From Acidihalobacter aeolianus (GTDB lineage: Bacteria; Pseudomonadota; Gammaproteobacteria; DSM-5130; Acidihalobacteraceae), in assembly GCF_001753165.1 (NCBI RefSeq), contig NZ_CP017448.1, positions 2,250,462 through 2,314,461 of the forward strand: DNA of 64,000 nt, in the 5' to 3' direction. The translations under genes were made by a program, and so were the position numbers. Below the pieces are notes generated by a model. It worked only from the letters and a program-made list of their open reading frames with translations. It made no database searches and was not told the DNA's origin. Positions 7,820 through 15,521 of the stretch are shown here, piece by piece (the stretch's first letter is position 1; every line of letters starts with the position of its first letter).

Positions 7820-8830
7820 TTACTGCCAGGGACGGTCGAGGGCACCCAAGGTGTGGCTCTGTCCTTCCGAAAGCTTGTCCAGCGAGCGGCGCCAGGCGGG
7901 ATCGACGACACCGCCCGGATCGCGGACACAACGGTCCAACGCCTGCCTAAGCACCCGGGTGACCTCGCCGACATAGGCCGGGCTGCGCTGGCGGCCCTCG
8001 ACCTTGATCGCTGCCACGCCGGCCTGTACCAGCTGCGGCAGGATATCCAGCACATTGAGGCTGGTCGGTTCCTCGATCGCGTAATCCGGGGCGCCGGAAA
8101 CCCGGTAACGCCCCTTGCACAGCGTGGGGTAGCCCGCCGGTTCGTCGGGGGCGTAGCGGTCGATGAGCACGCCGTTCAGGCGGACCTGTCGCCAGGCCCC
8201 GGTTTCCTCCCAACGAACCGCATGGGCGGGCGAACACACGCCGCGCGTGTTCGGCGAATCCCCGGTGACATAGGACGACAGCGCGCAGCGCCCCTCCACC
8301 ATCACGCAAAGGCTGCCGAAGCCGAACACCTCGATTTCCATCGGACTTTGTTCGACGATGGTGCGCACCTGCTGCAGCGACAGCACCCGCGGCAGCACGG
8401 CCCGCTGCACGCCGAAACGCTCGCGATAGAACGCCAGCGCCCGTGGATTGGTGGCCGATCCCTGCACCGACAGATGCAGACGCAACGCTGGGTGCCGATC
8501 GGCGGCATAGCCGAGCAGACCCGGATCGGCCATGATCACAGCATCCACGCCCAGCCCAGCGGCCGCATCGACGGCCGCCGTCCACTGCTTCCAGGTTTCC
8601 GCCTGCGGATAGGTATTGAGCGCCAGCAGAACCTTGGAATTGTGACGATGGGCGTAATCGATGCCGCGGGCGATCTCGGCATCGGAGAAGTTCAGGCCGG
8701 GGAAATTACGCGCGTTGGTGGCGTTCTGAAATCCCAGATAGACCGCATCCGCACCACCGTCGACCGCCGCCCGCAGCGCGGGCAGGCCGCCTGCGGGACA
8801 GACGAGTTCGGGCAGGCGGTCAACACCCAT
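7820..8830 (-). CDS. ubiU: UbiU, peptidase-U32-family Fe-S hydroxylase subunit (O2-independent ubiquinone)
   Basis: UbiU pairs with UbiV in the anaerobic hydroxylation of ubiquinone precursors, using prephenate as oxygen donor in studied systems. The 336-residue protein shows LVCPAGGLPALRAAVDGGAD at the start and the four cluster cysteines C175, C182, C199 and C238. These have the same spacing as the four cysteines of Escherichia coli UbiU, with an offset of six. The ribosome site is weak, so translation may depend on the upstream radical-SAM gene, whose stop is 33 bp away. Regulation would come from the FNR-type promoter before that gene. Confidence 0.93.
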   Translation of the reverse strand: MGVDRLPELVCPAGGLPALRAAVDGGADAVYLGFQNATNARNFPGLNFSDAEIARGIDYAHRHNSKVLLALNTYPQAETWKQWTAAVDAAAGLGVDAVIMADPGLLGYAADRHPALRLHLSVQGSATNPRALAFYRERFGVQRAVLPRVLSLQQVRTIVEQSPMEIEVFGFGSLCVMVEGRCALSSYVTGDSPNTRGVCSPAHAVRWEETGAWRQVRLNGVLIDRYAPDEPAGYPTLCKGRYRVSGAPDYAIEEPTSLNVLDILPQLVQAGVAAIKVEGRQRSPAYVGEVTRVLRQALDRCVRDPGGVVDPAWRRSLDKLSEGQSHTLGALDRPWQ

Positions 8831-8863
8831 GGATATCGGATCCGGAAATTCGCTCCGAGCGGA

Positions 8864-9487
8864 TCACCCGACGTGCCCCAGCTCCCGCCTGCGGAAGCCG
8901 ACGCCGATCTTGTCCGCGATTTCCGCACAGGCATCCATGTCCACGCCGGGCAAGCCCGCCACCGCGGTTGCGGTCACGTCAGGCACCACGTCGGGAGCCC
9001 GATACAGAAAATCCAGCACGGCGGCATAGGCATCCGGCGTCTTAGGTCGACAGTTCACCGCATACACTGCGGCGGTCTGCGCATTGAGCGAAACCGAAAT
9101 CGCATCCACCGATTCCGCCAGTCTAGGCAGCAGGTCGCGACCGTAAACGTAGTTGCTCAGACCATCCGTGTTGAGTCGTACCCGATAACCTCGCTCGCGC
9201 AGTCTACGGCCGGTTTCGAGTACCGTGCCTAAGCGCAGCGTCGGCTCGCCGAGTCCGCAGAACACCACCTCGTCGCAGGCTTCGGGTTGGTTTTCCACTT
9301 CGCTCATCAATGTATCCACGTCCGGCTCCCCGTGCAGGCGGAGGCCATACCCTCTGACATCCCATTGTCCGTTGAATTTCGGACAGAAACGGCAACGCAG
9401 CGAGCACCGGTTGGTTAAGTTCAGATAGCAGTTGCCATTCAGGTTGTAGGCGTAAACGGCATCAGCAGCGGTACATGTTCCGTTCAT
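8864..9487 (-). CDS. Radical SAM protein of the TatD-linked type, first gene of the ubiUV operon
   Basis: The 207-residue protein has the radical-SAM motif C28-x3-C32-x2-C35 inside NLTNRCSLRCRFCPKFNG, then FCGLGEPTLR, which replaces the usual GGEP. This is the pattern of the short TatD-associated radical SAM family; the substrate is unknown. I choose ATG 9487 because AAGGGTGG lies 7 bases before it; an in-frame TTG at 9505 would add six residues. It leads the operon with ubiU and ubiV and is preceded by a textbook FNR-type promoter. A role in anaerobic quinone or cofactor metabolism is therefore reasonable but not shown. Confidence 0.85.
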   Translation of the reverse strand: MNGTCTAADAVYAYNLNGNCYLNLTNRCSLRCRFCPKFNGQWDVRGYGLRLHGEPDVDTLMSEVENQPEACDEVVFCGLGEPTLRLGTVLETGRRLRERGYRVRLNTDGLSNYVYGRDLLPRLAESVDAISVSLNAQTAAVYAVNCRPKTPDAYAAVLDFLYRAPDVVPDVTATAVAGLPGVDMDACAEIADKIGVGFRRRELGHVG

Positions 9488-9520
9488 TTTGGCCACCCTT
9501 CGCAAGCACAGTCGTGTTGC

Positions 9521-9563
9521 ACTATAGGCACCAAACCGGAACCGCCTAATTGACTCACATCAA
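9521..9563 (-). promoter_or_regulatory. FNR-activated (class II) promoter of the radical SAM-ubiU-ubiV operon
   Basis: Read on the minus strand, the FNR-type box at 9563-9550 is TTGATGTGAGTCAA (plus strand TTGACTCACATCAA). It is followed by a -10 TATAGT at 9526-9521. The predicted start near 9515 places the box centre at about -41.5, the position for direct FNR activation. The leader would be about 28 bases. Confidence 0.75.
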
Positions 9564-9674
9564 TCTAGATAAGCATTTAAGTCTATACAAATGTTCTATT
9601 TTTCCAGAAGCCGATTTACTGATGACTTTTTATCCCTCTAATTTCATATAAATAAGCGCAACAGCTTTTATCGC

Positions 9675-9680
9675 ACTTGA
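9675..9680. repeat. Left copy of 6-bp target duplication of the IS21-family element
   Basis: ACTTGA directly abuts the left end of the element and is repeated exactly at 12283-12288. Removing the element and one copy restores a continuous sequence. Confidence 0.88.
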
Positions 9681-9807
9681 TGCGTATTTCGGCGCAACGT
9701 GACCGGTCATTTCGCTCGAACGTGACCGCCCGTTTCGGATCAACGTGACCGGCCATTTCGTTTGATCGTGACCGATTTCGGCTCTTTTTCCGAAATCGGC
9801 GGTCACG
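9681..9807. repeat. IS21 left-end multiple terminal repeats
   Basis: CGTGACCG recurs at 9698, 9721, 9744 and 9767, exactly every 23 bp, each followed by a TTTCG block. The last copy forms a large inverted repeat with CCGAAATCGGCGGTCACG at 9790-9807. IS21-family elements carry such repeats as transposase binding sites. They are not iterons or CRISPR repeats. Confidence 0.85.
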
Positions 9808-9914
9808 TTCCTCCGTCATCTCATCCAAGCCACTGGAATTCTTTCACTTATTCCGGCACAACCGCGCTCCTTTGCTCACTCAAGGAGACAGCGGTGCCGG
9901 CAGCGAGGATTCCA

Positions 9915-11432
9915 ATGAAGCATGTCATCGAGGTGCTGCGCCTCAAATACGCAGCCCAACTCAGCCACGCGCAGATCAGCCGCGCCTGCGGCCTGTCCAA
10001 GGGCGCGGTCAACAAGTACGTCAACCTGGCCAGGGCTCAAGGCATCACCTGGCCGTTGCCTGCGGACATGGACGAGGCCGCCCTGGAGGCACGTCTGTTT
10101 CCCGCCAAGGCGCCCTCGAGCCGGTTCGTCGTCCCCGACGGCTTCCAGATCCATCAGGAACTCAAGCGCAAGGGCGTGACCCTGCAACTGCTCTGGGCCG
10201 AGTACTGCGCCGCGCACGGCGAGCGCGCGTACGCGTATACCCAGTTCTGTCACCATTACCGGCAGTGGCGAGAGCGGCAGAAGCGCAGCCTGCGCCAGCA
10301 CCATCAGGCCGGGGAAAAGGTCTTCATCGATTACTGCGGGCCCACGGTCGACATCGTCGACCGTCACACCGGCGAGGTGCGTACCGCACAGATCTTTGTC
10401 GGCGTGCTCGGGGCCTCCAGCTACACCTATGTCGAGGCTACCTGGACCCAGTCGCTGCCCGACTGGATCGCCTCCCACCAGCGCATGCTGGGCTTCTTCG
10501 GCGGGGTGCCGGCGCTGCTGGTGCCGGACAACCTCAAGGCGGCGGTTCAGCGCGCCGAGCGCTACGCGCCGCAGCTCAACGCCACCTATGCCGAGATGGC
10601 GGCGCACTACGGCACCGCCGTGCTGCCGGCGCGGCCCTACAAGCCCAAGGACAAGGCCAAGGTCGAAGTGGCGGTGCAGGTGGTCGAGCGCTGGATCCTG
10701 GCGCGGCTGCGCCACCACCGCTTCTTCTCGCTGGCCGAGTTGAACCGGGCCATCGCCGCGCTGTTGCCTGAACTGAACGAGCGGCTCTTCCAGGGTCGCA
10801 CCGAGAGCCGTCGCGACCTGTTCGAGAGCCTCGATCGGCCCGCGCTGCGCCCGCTGCCGGGCGAGGCTTACGTCTACGCCGAGTGGCGACGCGCCCGGCC
10901 CGGCATCGACTACCACGTCGAGGTCGACAAGCGCTGCTACAGCGTCCCGCATGCCCTGGTCGGCCAGGTGCTGGACCTGCGCATCACCGCCACCACGATC
11001 GAGGTGCTGCACCGGGGTCAGCGCGTGGCCCTGCATCCGCGCCACCACGGCCCGGGCCGCTACGTCACCGTCACCGAGCACATGCCCAAGACCCATCAGG
11101 TGCACCGTGACTGGTCACCCAAGCGCTTCCTGCGCTGGGCGAGCCAGATCGGCCCCAGCACGGCCGAGGTGGTACGCCGCCAGCTGACCGACCGGCCTCA
11201 TCCGGAGCACGGCTACCGCGCCTGCCTGGGGCTGCTCAGCCTCGCTCGGCGTTACCGCCCGGCGCGCCTGGAGGCGGCCTGCGCTCGAGCCTTGGCCATC
11301 GACTCGGCCCGTTACCAGAGCGTCAAGTCGATCCTCGCCCGCGGCCTTGACCAACAGCCCCTCGATCAGAGCCCGGCCCAGGAGGCACTGCCCCTGCACG
11401 CCAATGTCCGCGGCGCCAACTACTATCACTGA
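9915..11432 (+). CDS. istA: IS21 transposase IstA
   Basis: The 505-residue protein has an N-terminal helix-turn-helix (QLSHAQISRACGLSKGAVNKYV). The DDE integrase core shows acidic residues in FIDYCGP, VPDNLKAAV and the KVEVAVQVVERWIL helix. A C-terminal region follows, with YHVEVDKRCYSVPH. ATG 9915 has GAGGAT upstream and yields the normal family N-terminus; the open frame extends to 9762, but that segment is terminal-repeat DNA. IstA cuts and joins DNA and needs IstB for target choice. It is followed by istB after 13 bp. Confidence 0.95.
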   Translation: MKHVIEVLRLKYAAQLSHAQISRACGLSKGAVNKYVNLARAQGITWPLPADMDEAALEARLFPAKAPSSRFVVPDGFQIHQELKRKGVTLQLLWAEYCAAHGERAYAYTQFCHHYRQWRERQKRSLRQHHQAGEKVFIDYCGPTVDIVDRHTGEVRTAQIFVGVLGASSYTYVEATWTQSLPDWIASHQRMLGFFGGVPALLVPDNLKAAVQRAERYAPQLNATYAEMAAHYGTAVLPARPYKPKDKAKVEVAVQVVERWILARLRHHRFFSLAELNRAIAALLPELNERLFQGRTESRRDLFESLDRPALRPLPGEAYVYAEWRRARPGIDYHVEVDKRCYSVPHALVGQVLDLRITATTIEVLHRGQRVALHPRHHGPGRYVTVTEHMPKTHQVHRDWSPKRFLRWASQIGPSTAEVVRRQLTDRPHPEHGYRACLGLLSLARRYRPARLEAACARALAIDSARYQSVKSILARGLDQQPLDQSPAQEALPLHANVRGANYYH

Positions 11433-11445
11433 GGAGCTCCACGCC

Positions 11446-12189
11446 ATGCTCAATCAACAGACCCGCCAACAGCTGCGCACCCTCAACCTCACCGGCATGC
11501 TCGCCGCCCTCGAGCAACAACAGGGCCAACCCCAGACCCATGCGCTGTCCTTCGACGAGCGCCTCGCCCTGCTCATCGAGCACGAGGTGCTGCACCGCGA
11601 GAACCGACGCCTCACCCGCCTGCTCAAGGCCGCCCGCCTGCGCGTGCCGGCCTGCGTCGAGGACATCGACTACCACCACCGCCGGGGCCTGGAAAAGCCC
11701 CGCATGGCCCAACTGGCCAGCCTCGACTGGATACACCAGGCACTGAACCTGTGCCTCACCGGACCGACCGGCTGCGGCAAGACCTGGCTCGCCTGCGCAC
11801 TGGGCAATCAGGCCTGCCGGCGCGGCCTGTCGGTGCGCTACCTGCGCCTGCCGGCGCTGTTCGAGCAGCTGCGCATCGCCCACGGCGACGGCTCCTACGT
11901 CCGGCTCATGGGCCAGCTCCTCAAAACCGACCTGCTGATCCTCGACGACTGGGGCATCCAAAAGCTCAACACCGCACAGCGCAACGACCTGATGGAAGTC
12001 ATCGAGGATCGCCACGGCCGACGCTCCACCCTGATCGCCAGCCAGTTGCCTATCGAACACTGGCACGACTACCTCGGTGAAGCCACCCTGGCCGACGCTA
12101 TCCTCGACCGCCTCCTGCACGGCTCACACCGACTCAACCTGACCGGCGAGTCCATGCGCAAGATCCAGGCTCCGGTTGACGGATCGTGA
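11446..12189 (+). CDS. istB: IS21 helper ATPase IstB
   Basis: IstB is the AAA+ ATPase that remodels target DNA and activates IstA. The 247 residues include Walker A GPTGCGKT (106-113) and Walker B LLILDDWG (about 164-171), with the N-terminal dimerising helix typical of the family. GAGGAG precedes the start ATG at 11446. Its stop codon lies inside one copy of the right-end GTGACCG repeat. The reading frame is intact, so the element could be autonomous. Confidence 0.95.
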   Translation: MLNQQTRQQLRTLNLTGMLAALEQQQGQPQTHALSFDERLALLIEHEVLHRENRRLTRLLKAARLRVPACVEDIDYHHRRGLEKPRMAQLASLDWIHQALNLCLTGPTGCGKTWLACALGNQACRRGLSVRYLRLPALFEQLRIAHGDGSYVRLMGQLLKTDLLILDDWGIQKLNTAQRNDLMEVIEDRHGRRSTLIASQLPIEHWHDYLGEATLADAILDRLLHGSHRLNLTGESMRKIQAPVDGS

Positions 12190-12282
12190 CCGCTCAGGAT
12201 AGAAAAACCACTCCAGTGCGCAACCAATGAGAGCAGCGGTCACGTTCACCGAAATCGGCGGTCACCTTCGACGAAATGCGCA
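12183..12282. repeat. IS21 right-end terminal repeats
   Basis: One direct ATCGTGACCG (12183-12192) and two inverted copies, CGGTCACG (12237-12244) and CGGTCACC (12259-12266), precede the terminus ATTTCGTCG/TGCGCA at 12282. They mirror the left-end repeats. Confidence 0.8.
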
Positions 12283-12288
12283 ACTTGA
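12283..12288. repeat. Right copy of the IS21 target duplication
   Basis: ACTTGA, identical to 9675-9680, follows the right terminus directly. Confidence 0.88.
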
Positions 12289-12371
12289 ACCTGACGAGAA
12301 ATGATTCGTTTTTCGCATAGCGGGATTTAGCCTGGATTCAGCCGCTATATCGCGGTCTGCGCATGGCGTAT

Positions 12372-12926
12372 TCATGCCCTCCAGCGGTCCTGTTCCGTCA
12401 GCGCCCTGCCCCGGCGTTCCGCCATGCAGTGACCGAGACGGACAAGGTCGGACGGGGTCAGCAAAGCGTTTGCGAGAGGAAAGACCTCGGTATCCTCGAA
12501 ACGGTAGTGCGAACGCACCGCTGACACAAAGACGGATGGCGCCAGCGGGTCCGCGGCACGTTTTTCAGTTAGCGCGACAAGCGCCTCGCGCAACCTGTGC
12601 CAGGCCACGATCTGACCTCCGTGCTCGTCCGCCGTGCGCGCGGCCCAGGCAGCCACCGCAGCCCGCGTCTCCCCCGTATCCGCGCGATATTCCAGCAAAG
12701 GCAGGAGATCGATCTCCTCGTCGGCATGATGTTGGGGCGCGGCGCGGTCGAAATATTCCAGCACTCGACGAGCTGCGGTGCGTGCCTCGTCGTCGGCACC
12801 GAAGGCGTCGACATGAGCCTCCAGCTTTTCCAGGGTGGTGCAGAAACTTTCCATCCTGCGATGGCAAGCGGCAAGCAGGCCGAGTGGATCGTCGAACCCG
12901 GCCGCGGTGTCGGCAAACAGCATCAT
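12372..12926 (-). CDS. Hemerythrin-domain protein
   Basis: The 184-residue protein has an all-helical HHE fold with the histidine and acidic ligands of a di-iron site: CHRRMESF, HHADEEIDLLP, ADEHGGQIVAWH and HYRFEDTEVFPLA. Such proteins bind O2 or NO, or serve in iron-nitrosyl repair. Its ATG overlaps the stop of the truncated-globin gene by 4 bp (ATGA), so both are co-translated. With the globin and the divergent DNR-like regulator it forms a likely NO or O2 stress module. Which gas it handles cannot be decided from sequence. The IS21 element lies 90 bp beyond its stop. Confidence 0.85.
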   Translation of the reverse strand: MMLFADTAAGFDDPLGLLAACHRRMESFCTTLEKLEAHVDAFGADDEARTAARRVLEYFDRAAPQHHADEEIDLLPLLEYRADTGETRAAVAAWAARTADEHGGQIVAWHRLREALVALTEKRAADPLAPSVFVSAVRSHYRFEDTEVFPLANALLTPSDLVRLGHCMAERRGRALTEQDRWRA

Positions 12927-13336
12927 GTCAGCTTCCCCGCAACCTGGGTCAGTACCCGCCCCATCGCACGGGCACGGCGCAACCAGAGTTCAGCATACGG
13001 CCCCGGCAAGCGCTGCCGCACGCAGGTGCCGAACAACGTAAACCAGCGCTGCAGGTCATCTTCGGTGACGCCGGCCGTACGATGCCTTTCGACTACCCGA
13101 TAGCGGTAAGCGGCATAGGCGCGTCCGCCGAGGGCTACCCACCAGAAGTGCGTCAATCGCGCCTCATGGTTGGCCCAGTCGCGCACCGTAGCGAAGCGCG
13201 GCCCCAGCACCGGGTCGCGCCGGGCCTGTGTATAAAATGCAGAAATCACGTCGCGGATCGCGGCGAGGCCGATGTATTCCGCCTCGGGGCGAAGCGTGCG
13301 TGTCGCCCGCTGTCCATCCAATGCCTCGTCGCTCAA
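12923..13336 (-). CDS. Group III truncated haemoglobin
   Basis: The region IRDVISAFYTQARRDPVLGP and then HEARLTHFWWVALGG is the short-globin core of group III truncated haemoglobins, which are linked to NO detoxification or O2 scavenging. I choose a TTG start at 13336: it has GGAGG eight bases upstream, gives 137 residues (the usual size) and leaves room for a promoter. The longer frame from GTG 13387 would place the start codon only 14 bp from the FNR/DNR box, too close for transcription to begin upstream of it. It is followed by the hemerythrin gene with a 4-bp overlap. Confidence 0.85.
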   Translation of the reverse strand: MSDEALDGQRATRTLRPEAEYIGLAAIRDVISAFYTQARRDPVLGPRFATVRDWANHEARLTHFWWVALGGRAYAAYRYRVVERHRTAGVTEDDLQRWFTLFGTCVRQRLPGPYAELWLRRARAMGRVLTQVAGKLT

Positions 13337-13400
13337 GCGAATCGCCTCCAGTCGTCCCGGAATTGCGTTGCATGGTCGCACCGTCACCCCATGTGGAGCA

Positions 13401-13414
13401 TTGATTCAGATCAA
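13401..13414. promoter_or_regulatory. Perfect FNR/DNR-type palindrome between the globin operon and the DNR-like regulator
   Basis: TTGATTCAGATCAA fits TTGAT-N4-ATCAA exactly. On the minus strand, activation at -41.5 would start transcription near 13366, just before the globin ribosome site. On the plus strand it lies 83 bp before the regulator start and could mediate autoregulation. Confidence 0.85.
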
Positions 13415-13496
13415 GGGCCGGGTGACACGAGTCCGCATCAGGCGCAATACACTAAACTGCCGTGGGTTTCACCTGAATACCGGCTACCGGCGAGAC

Positions 13497-14171
13497 ATGA
13501 CCGAGGACCTGAACAATATCGCACTGCTGGCGGCGCTAGACGACGGGCAGCGTCAGACCCTGTCCAGGCACGTCAAGCACCGCAAACTCGAGCGTGGTGA
13601 GACGCTGTTCGCTGCCGGCTCCCCGGCCGAGGCGTTTTTCTGGCTACGCACGGGCGCGATCAAGCTCTTCATGCTGTCCCGGCATGGTGAGGAAAAGGTC
13701 ATGAACATCGTCCAGCCTGGGACCACCTTCGCCGAAGGCGTCGCATTCATGGACCCGCCAGTCTACCCGGTCACGGCACAGGCGCTGGAAGCCAGCGAAG
13801 TGCTCGCGATCGACACCGCAACATTCCGCGCCCTGCTGCAGGACTCGCCGCCTACCTGCCTCGCTCTGCTCGCCCAGCAGACCGGACGCATCCAGAGTCT
13901 GCTCACGGAAATCGAGGCGCAGACCCTGGAAAGCGCGCATCACCGTCTGATCGCCTACCTGCTGGCACTTGCCGGTCCCAGCGACGACCTGCAGCTTCCC
14001 GCCAGCAAGGCCGTGGTGGCCGCACGCCTCGCCATCAAGCCCGAAACCCTGTCACGGCTACTCACCGAACTACAGCGTCGCGGGCTGATCGAGATGCACG
14101 AACGCAAGCTGCGCCTGCTCGATGTACGAGGCCTGCGTCGGCTGGCCGCTGCGCCCACCCTGCACCCATGA
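13497..14171 (+). CDS. Crp/Fnr-family regulator of DNR/NnrR type
   Basis: The 224-residue protein has an N-terminal cyclic-nucleotide-binding fold (about 10-125), a dimer helix and a C-terminal winged helix-turn-helix (about 165-205). The recognition helix shows E183, S186 and R187 in KPETLSRLL, the FNR pattern that reads TTGAT half-sites. It lacks FNR cluster cysteines (only C121 is present), so it is not an Fe-S oxygen sensor. The DNR branch senses NO through haem, which suits its globin and hemerythrin neighbours. The start is ATG 13497; the open frame continues upstream through the FNR box but has no support there. Confidence 0.85.
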   Translation: MTEDLNNIALLAALDDGQRQTLSRHVKHRKLERGETLFAAGSPAEAFFWLRTGAIKLFMLSRHGEEKVMNIVQPGTTFAEGVAFMDPPVYPVTAQALEASEVLAIDTATFRALLQDSPPTCLALLAQQTGRIQSLLTEIEAQTLESAHHRLIAYLLALAGPSDDLQLPASKAVVAARLAIKPETLSRLLTELQRRGLIEMHERKLRLLDVRGLRRLAAAPTLHP

Positions 14172-14175
14172 TCCG

Positions 14176-14209
14176 CTGAACGTCCGAACCGCCGCTTGGC
14201 CGCGTTCAG
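14176..14209. terminator. Hairpin between convergent regulator and MOSC genes
   Basis: CTGAACG (14176-14182) pairs with CGTTCAG (14203-14209) between the two stop codons. No T-run follows, so it is only a possible bidirectional terminator. Confidence 0.35.
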
Positions 14210-15060
14210 ACCAGATAGACGGGATCGCCAACGCGCAGGCAGCCTGTTTCCAGCCCCGTGCCATAGATGCCCAGGTTCTGCTCCGCTTCGCGGACAATGC
14301 TGCGCAAGATCGAGGCGTCCTCCGACAGTCCGCGCTGCTTGCGTGCGACCGCGCCGCAGCGCGGCGTCGTCTCCGTACAATCCACCCGGGCCGAACCCAG
14401 ATGTAGCTTGCGCCCGATCCAATCCTGCTCGACGTACCCCTCGGCCTCGGCCGTTGTCTCGATCACGACGTTCGGCCGGAAACGGCGCACGTTCCAGTCC
14501 GCAGCAGGATTCGAGGCGCGCAACCGAGCCAGCGTGGCGGTGGTTACCAAATGGAACGGCGTGACCAGAAAGAACGTCCCAGGCTGACAGACATACTCCG
14601 AAAACTCAGGTGGCGCACCGCTGAAATCCGGCAATGGCTCGCCCGGCAGACGCGCGAAGGTCGCCTTGAGTTCCTCGAACCAGGTGTGGTCGTCAGCTTT
14701 GTGGCGCCGGTAGAAGCTGCCGTCCCCAAGCGGCCGCAGGGCTTCGAGGGTCGATGAGCGCCCGGTGAGCGCGGACAGACACGCGTGGATGTCGCCATCG
14801 TCGCTGCCCACCACATCGCCCTCGGGAAACGTCACATCGACATGACCGCTGCCGTCCGCACGCAGTCGCGCGTCGCAACGCAGCAGTTCGGGCCGAAACT
14901 TGCAGCTTTGGATCTCGCCCCGCGCGGTATCGCGCAAGGCCCACAGACGATCCCCCTCGACACCCCCACCAGCGATCAGGCGTCCCTCGTTCAGCGCCTC
15001 GCCCGCCATGCCCTTGACCGGATAGCGCCATATCTCCCTGATGATACCGATCTGCTCCAC
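14206..15060 (-). CDS. MOSC-domain protein with N-terminal beta-barrel (YcbX/mARC type)
   Basis: The 284 residues show IIREIWRYPVKGMAGE at the start, the signature of the MOSC N-terminal barrel domain. The C-terminal MOSC domain (about 130-280) includes FRPNVVIET and CTETTPRCGAVARKQ. Cys in the latter stretch is the likely molybdenum-cofactor ligand position in this family. Relatives bind sulfurated Moco and reduce N-hydroxylated compounds. GTG 15060 is chosen because AAGGAG stands 5 bases before it. No ferredoxin domain is fused here, unlike E. coli YcbX, so an electron donor would be separate. Confidence 0.85.
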   Translation of the reverse strand: MEQIGIIREIWRYPVKGMAGEALNEGRLIAGGGVEGDRLWALRDTARGEIQSCKFRPELLRCDARLRADGSGHVDVTFPEGDVVGSDDGDIHACLSALTGRSSTLEALRPLGDGSFYRRHKADDHTWFEELKATFARLPGEPLPDFSGAPPEFSEYVCQPGTFFLVTPFHLVTTATLARLRASNPAADWNVRRFRPNVVIETTAEAEGYVEQDWIGRKLHLGSARVDCTETTPRCGAVARKQRGLSEDASILRSIVREAEQNLGIYGTGLETGCLRVGDPVYLV

Positions 15061-15521
15061 GATGTCTCCTTGCCCTGAGTGATGCGTAATTGGCAAGCAG
15101 ATTACGTGCCGGGAGGCAGACGTTGTATCAAGGCGCTGGCATGTGTAACACGTATTTCATACGAGAGTGTCGTATCGATGAGTGGCGTGCGCTAACATCG
15201 AAACTGCAATAATTTCTTCAAGCTTCAAGTAGAGAAACAACGACTCCGAGTTTGAAGATGCACAATCAGCCACTGACTGCCAATTTTCTCGCGTCGAGAG
15301 ATATCAGTCTCGTCCTGACAGATATCGCATCAAGTTTTCGTCATGCCCAAAATCGGACCGACAGCCCAATGACCAGGCATATGCTCACAAGTTATAAAAC
15401 CACCCGACCATAATCTCCCCGGGAAACGATCGCACGCAACGGCAACAGGCTTGACAACTCACACCTGCGGGCTACCAATGCATGCTCTACGGCAAACGTT
15501 ACCACTCATAGTGAGAAATCA
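15061..15521. other. AT-richer gap without a supported gene
   Basis: About 460 bp mark a drop in GC between the MOSC gene and the PAP2-type gene. A 51-codon ATG frame (15258-15413) lacks a convincing ribosome site or any recognisable motif. A -35-like TTGACA at 15451-15456 with TACCAA 16 bp later might be the promoter of the downstream gene. Confidence 0.5.

Larger units (their letters stand above)
9681..12282. mobile_element. Complete IS21-family insertion sequence, 2602 bp
   Basis: The element carries istA and istB in the usual order. Its ends match as inverted repeats: the left end starts TGCGTATTTCGGCG and the right end, read inward, starts TGCGCATTTCGTCG, with similarity continuing for nearly 50 bp through CGTGACCG repeats. 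A perfect ACTTGA duplication flanks it. Both genes are open, so the copy looks recent and possibly active. It sits between the FNR promoter of the ubiUV operon and the 3' end of the hemerythrin gene and breaks no visible gene. Confidence 0.92.

Noticed and set aside
9698-9775. Regular 23-bp repeats as iterons or a CRISPR-like array
   Set aside because: They are the terminal repeats of the IS21-family element; similar repeats occur at its other end and there are no spacers.
9762-9914. N-terminal extension of IstA
   Set aside because: It is translated terminal-repeat DNA; homology begins at ATG 9915 after a ribosome site.
15258-15413. 51-codon frame in the gap before the PAP2-type gene
   Set aside because: No ribosome site, no motif and no neighbour context; kept only as a possibility.
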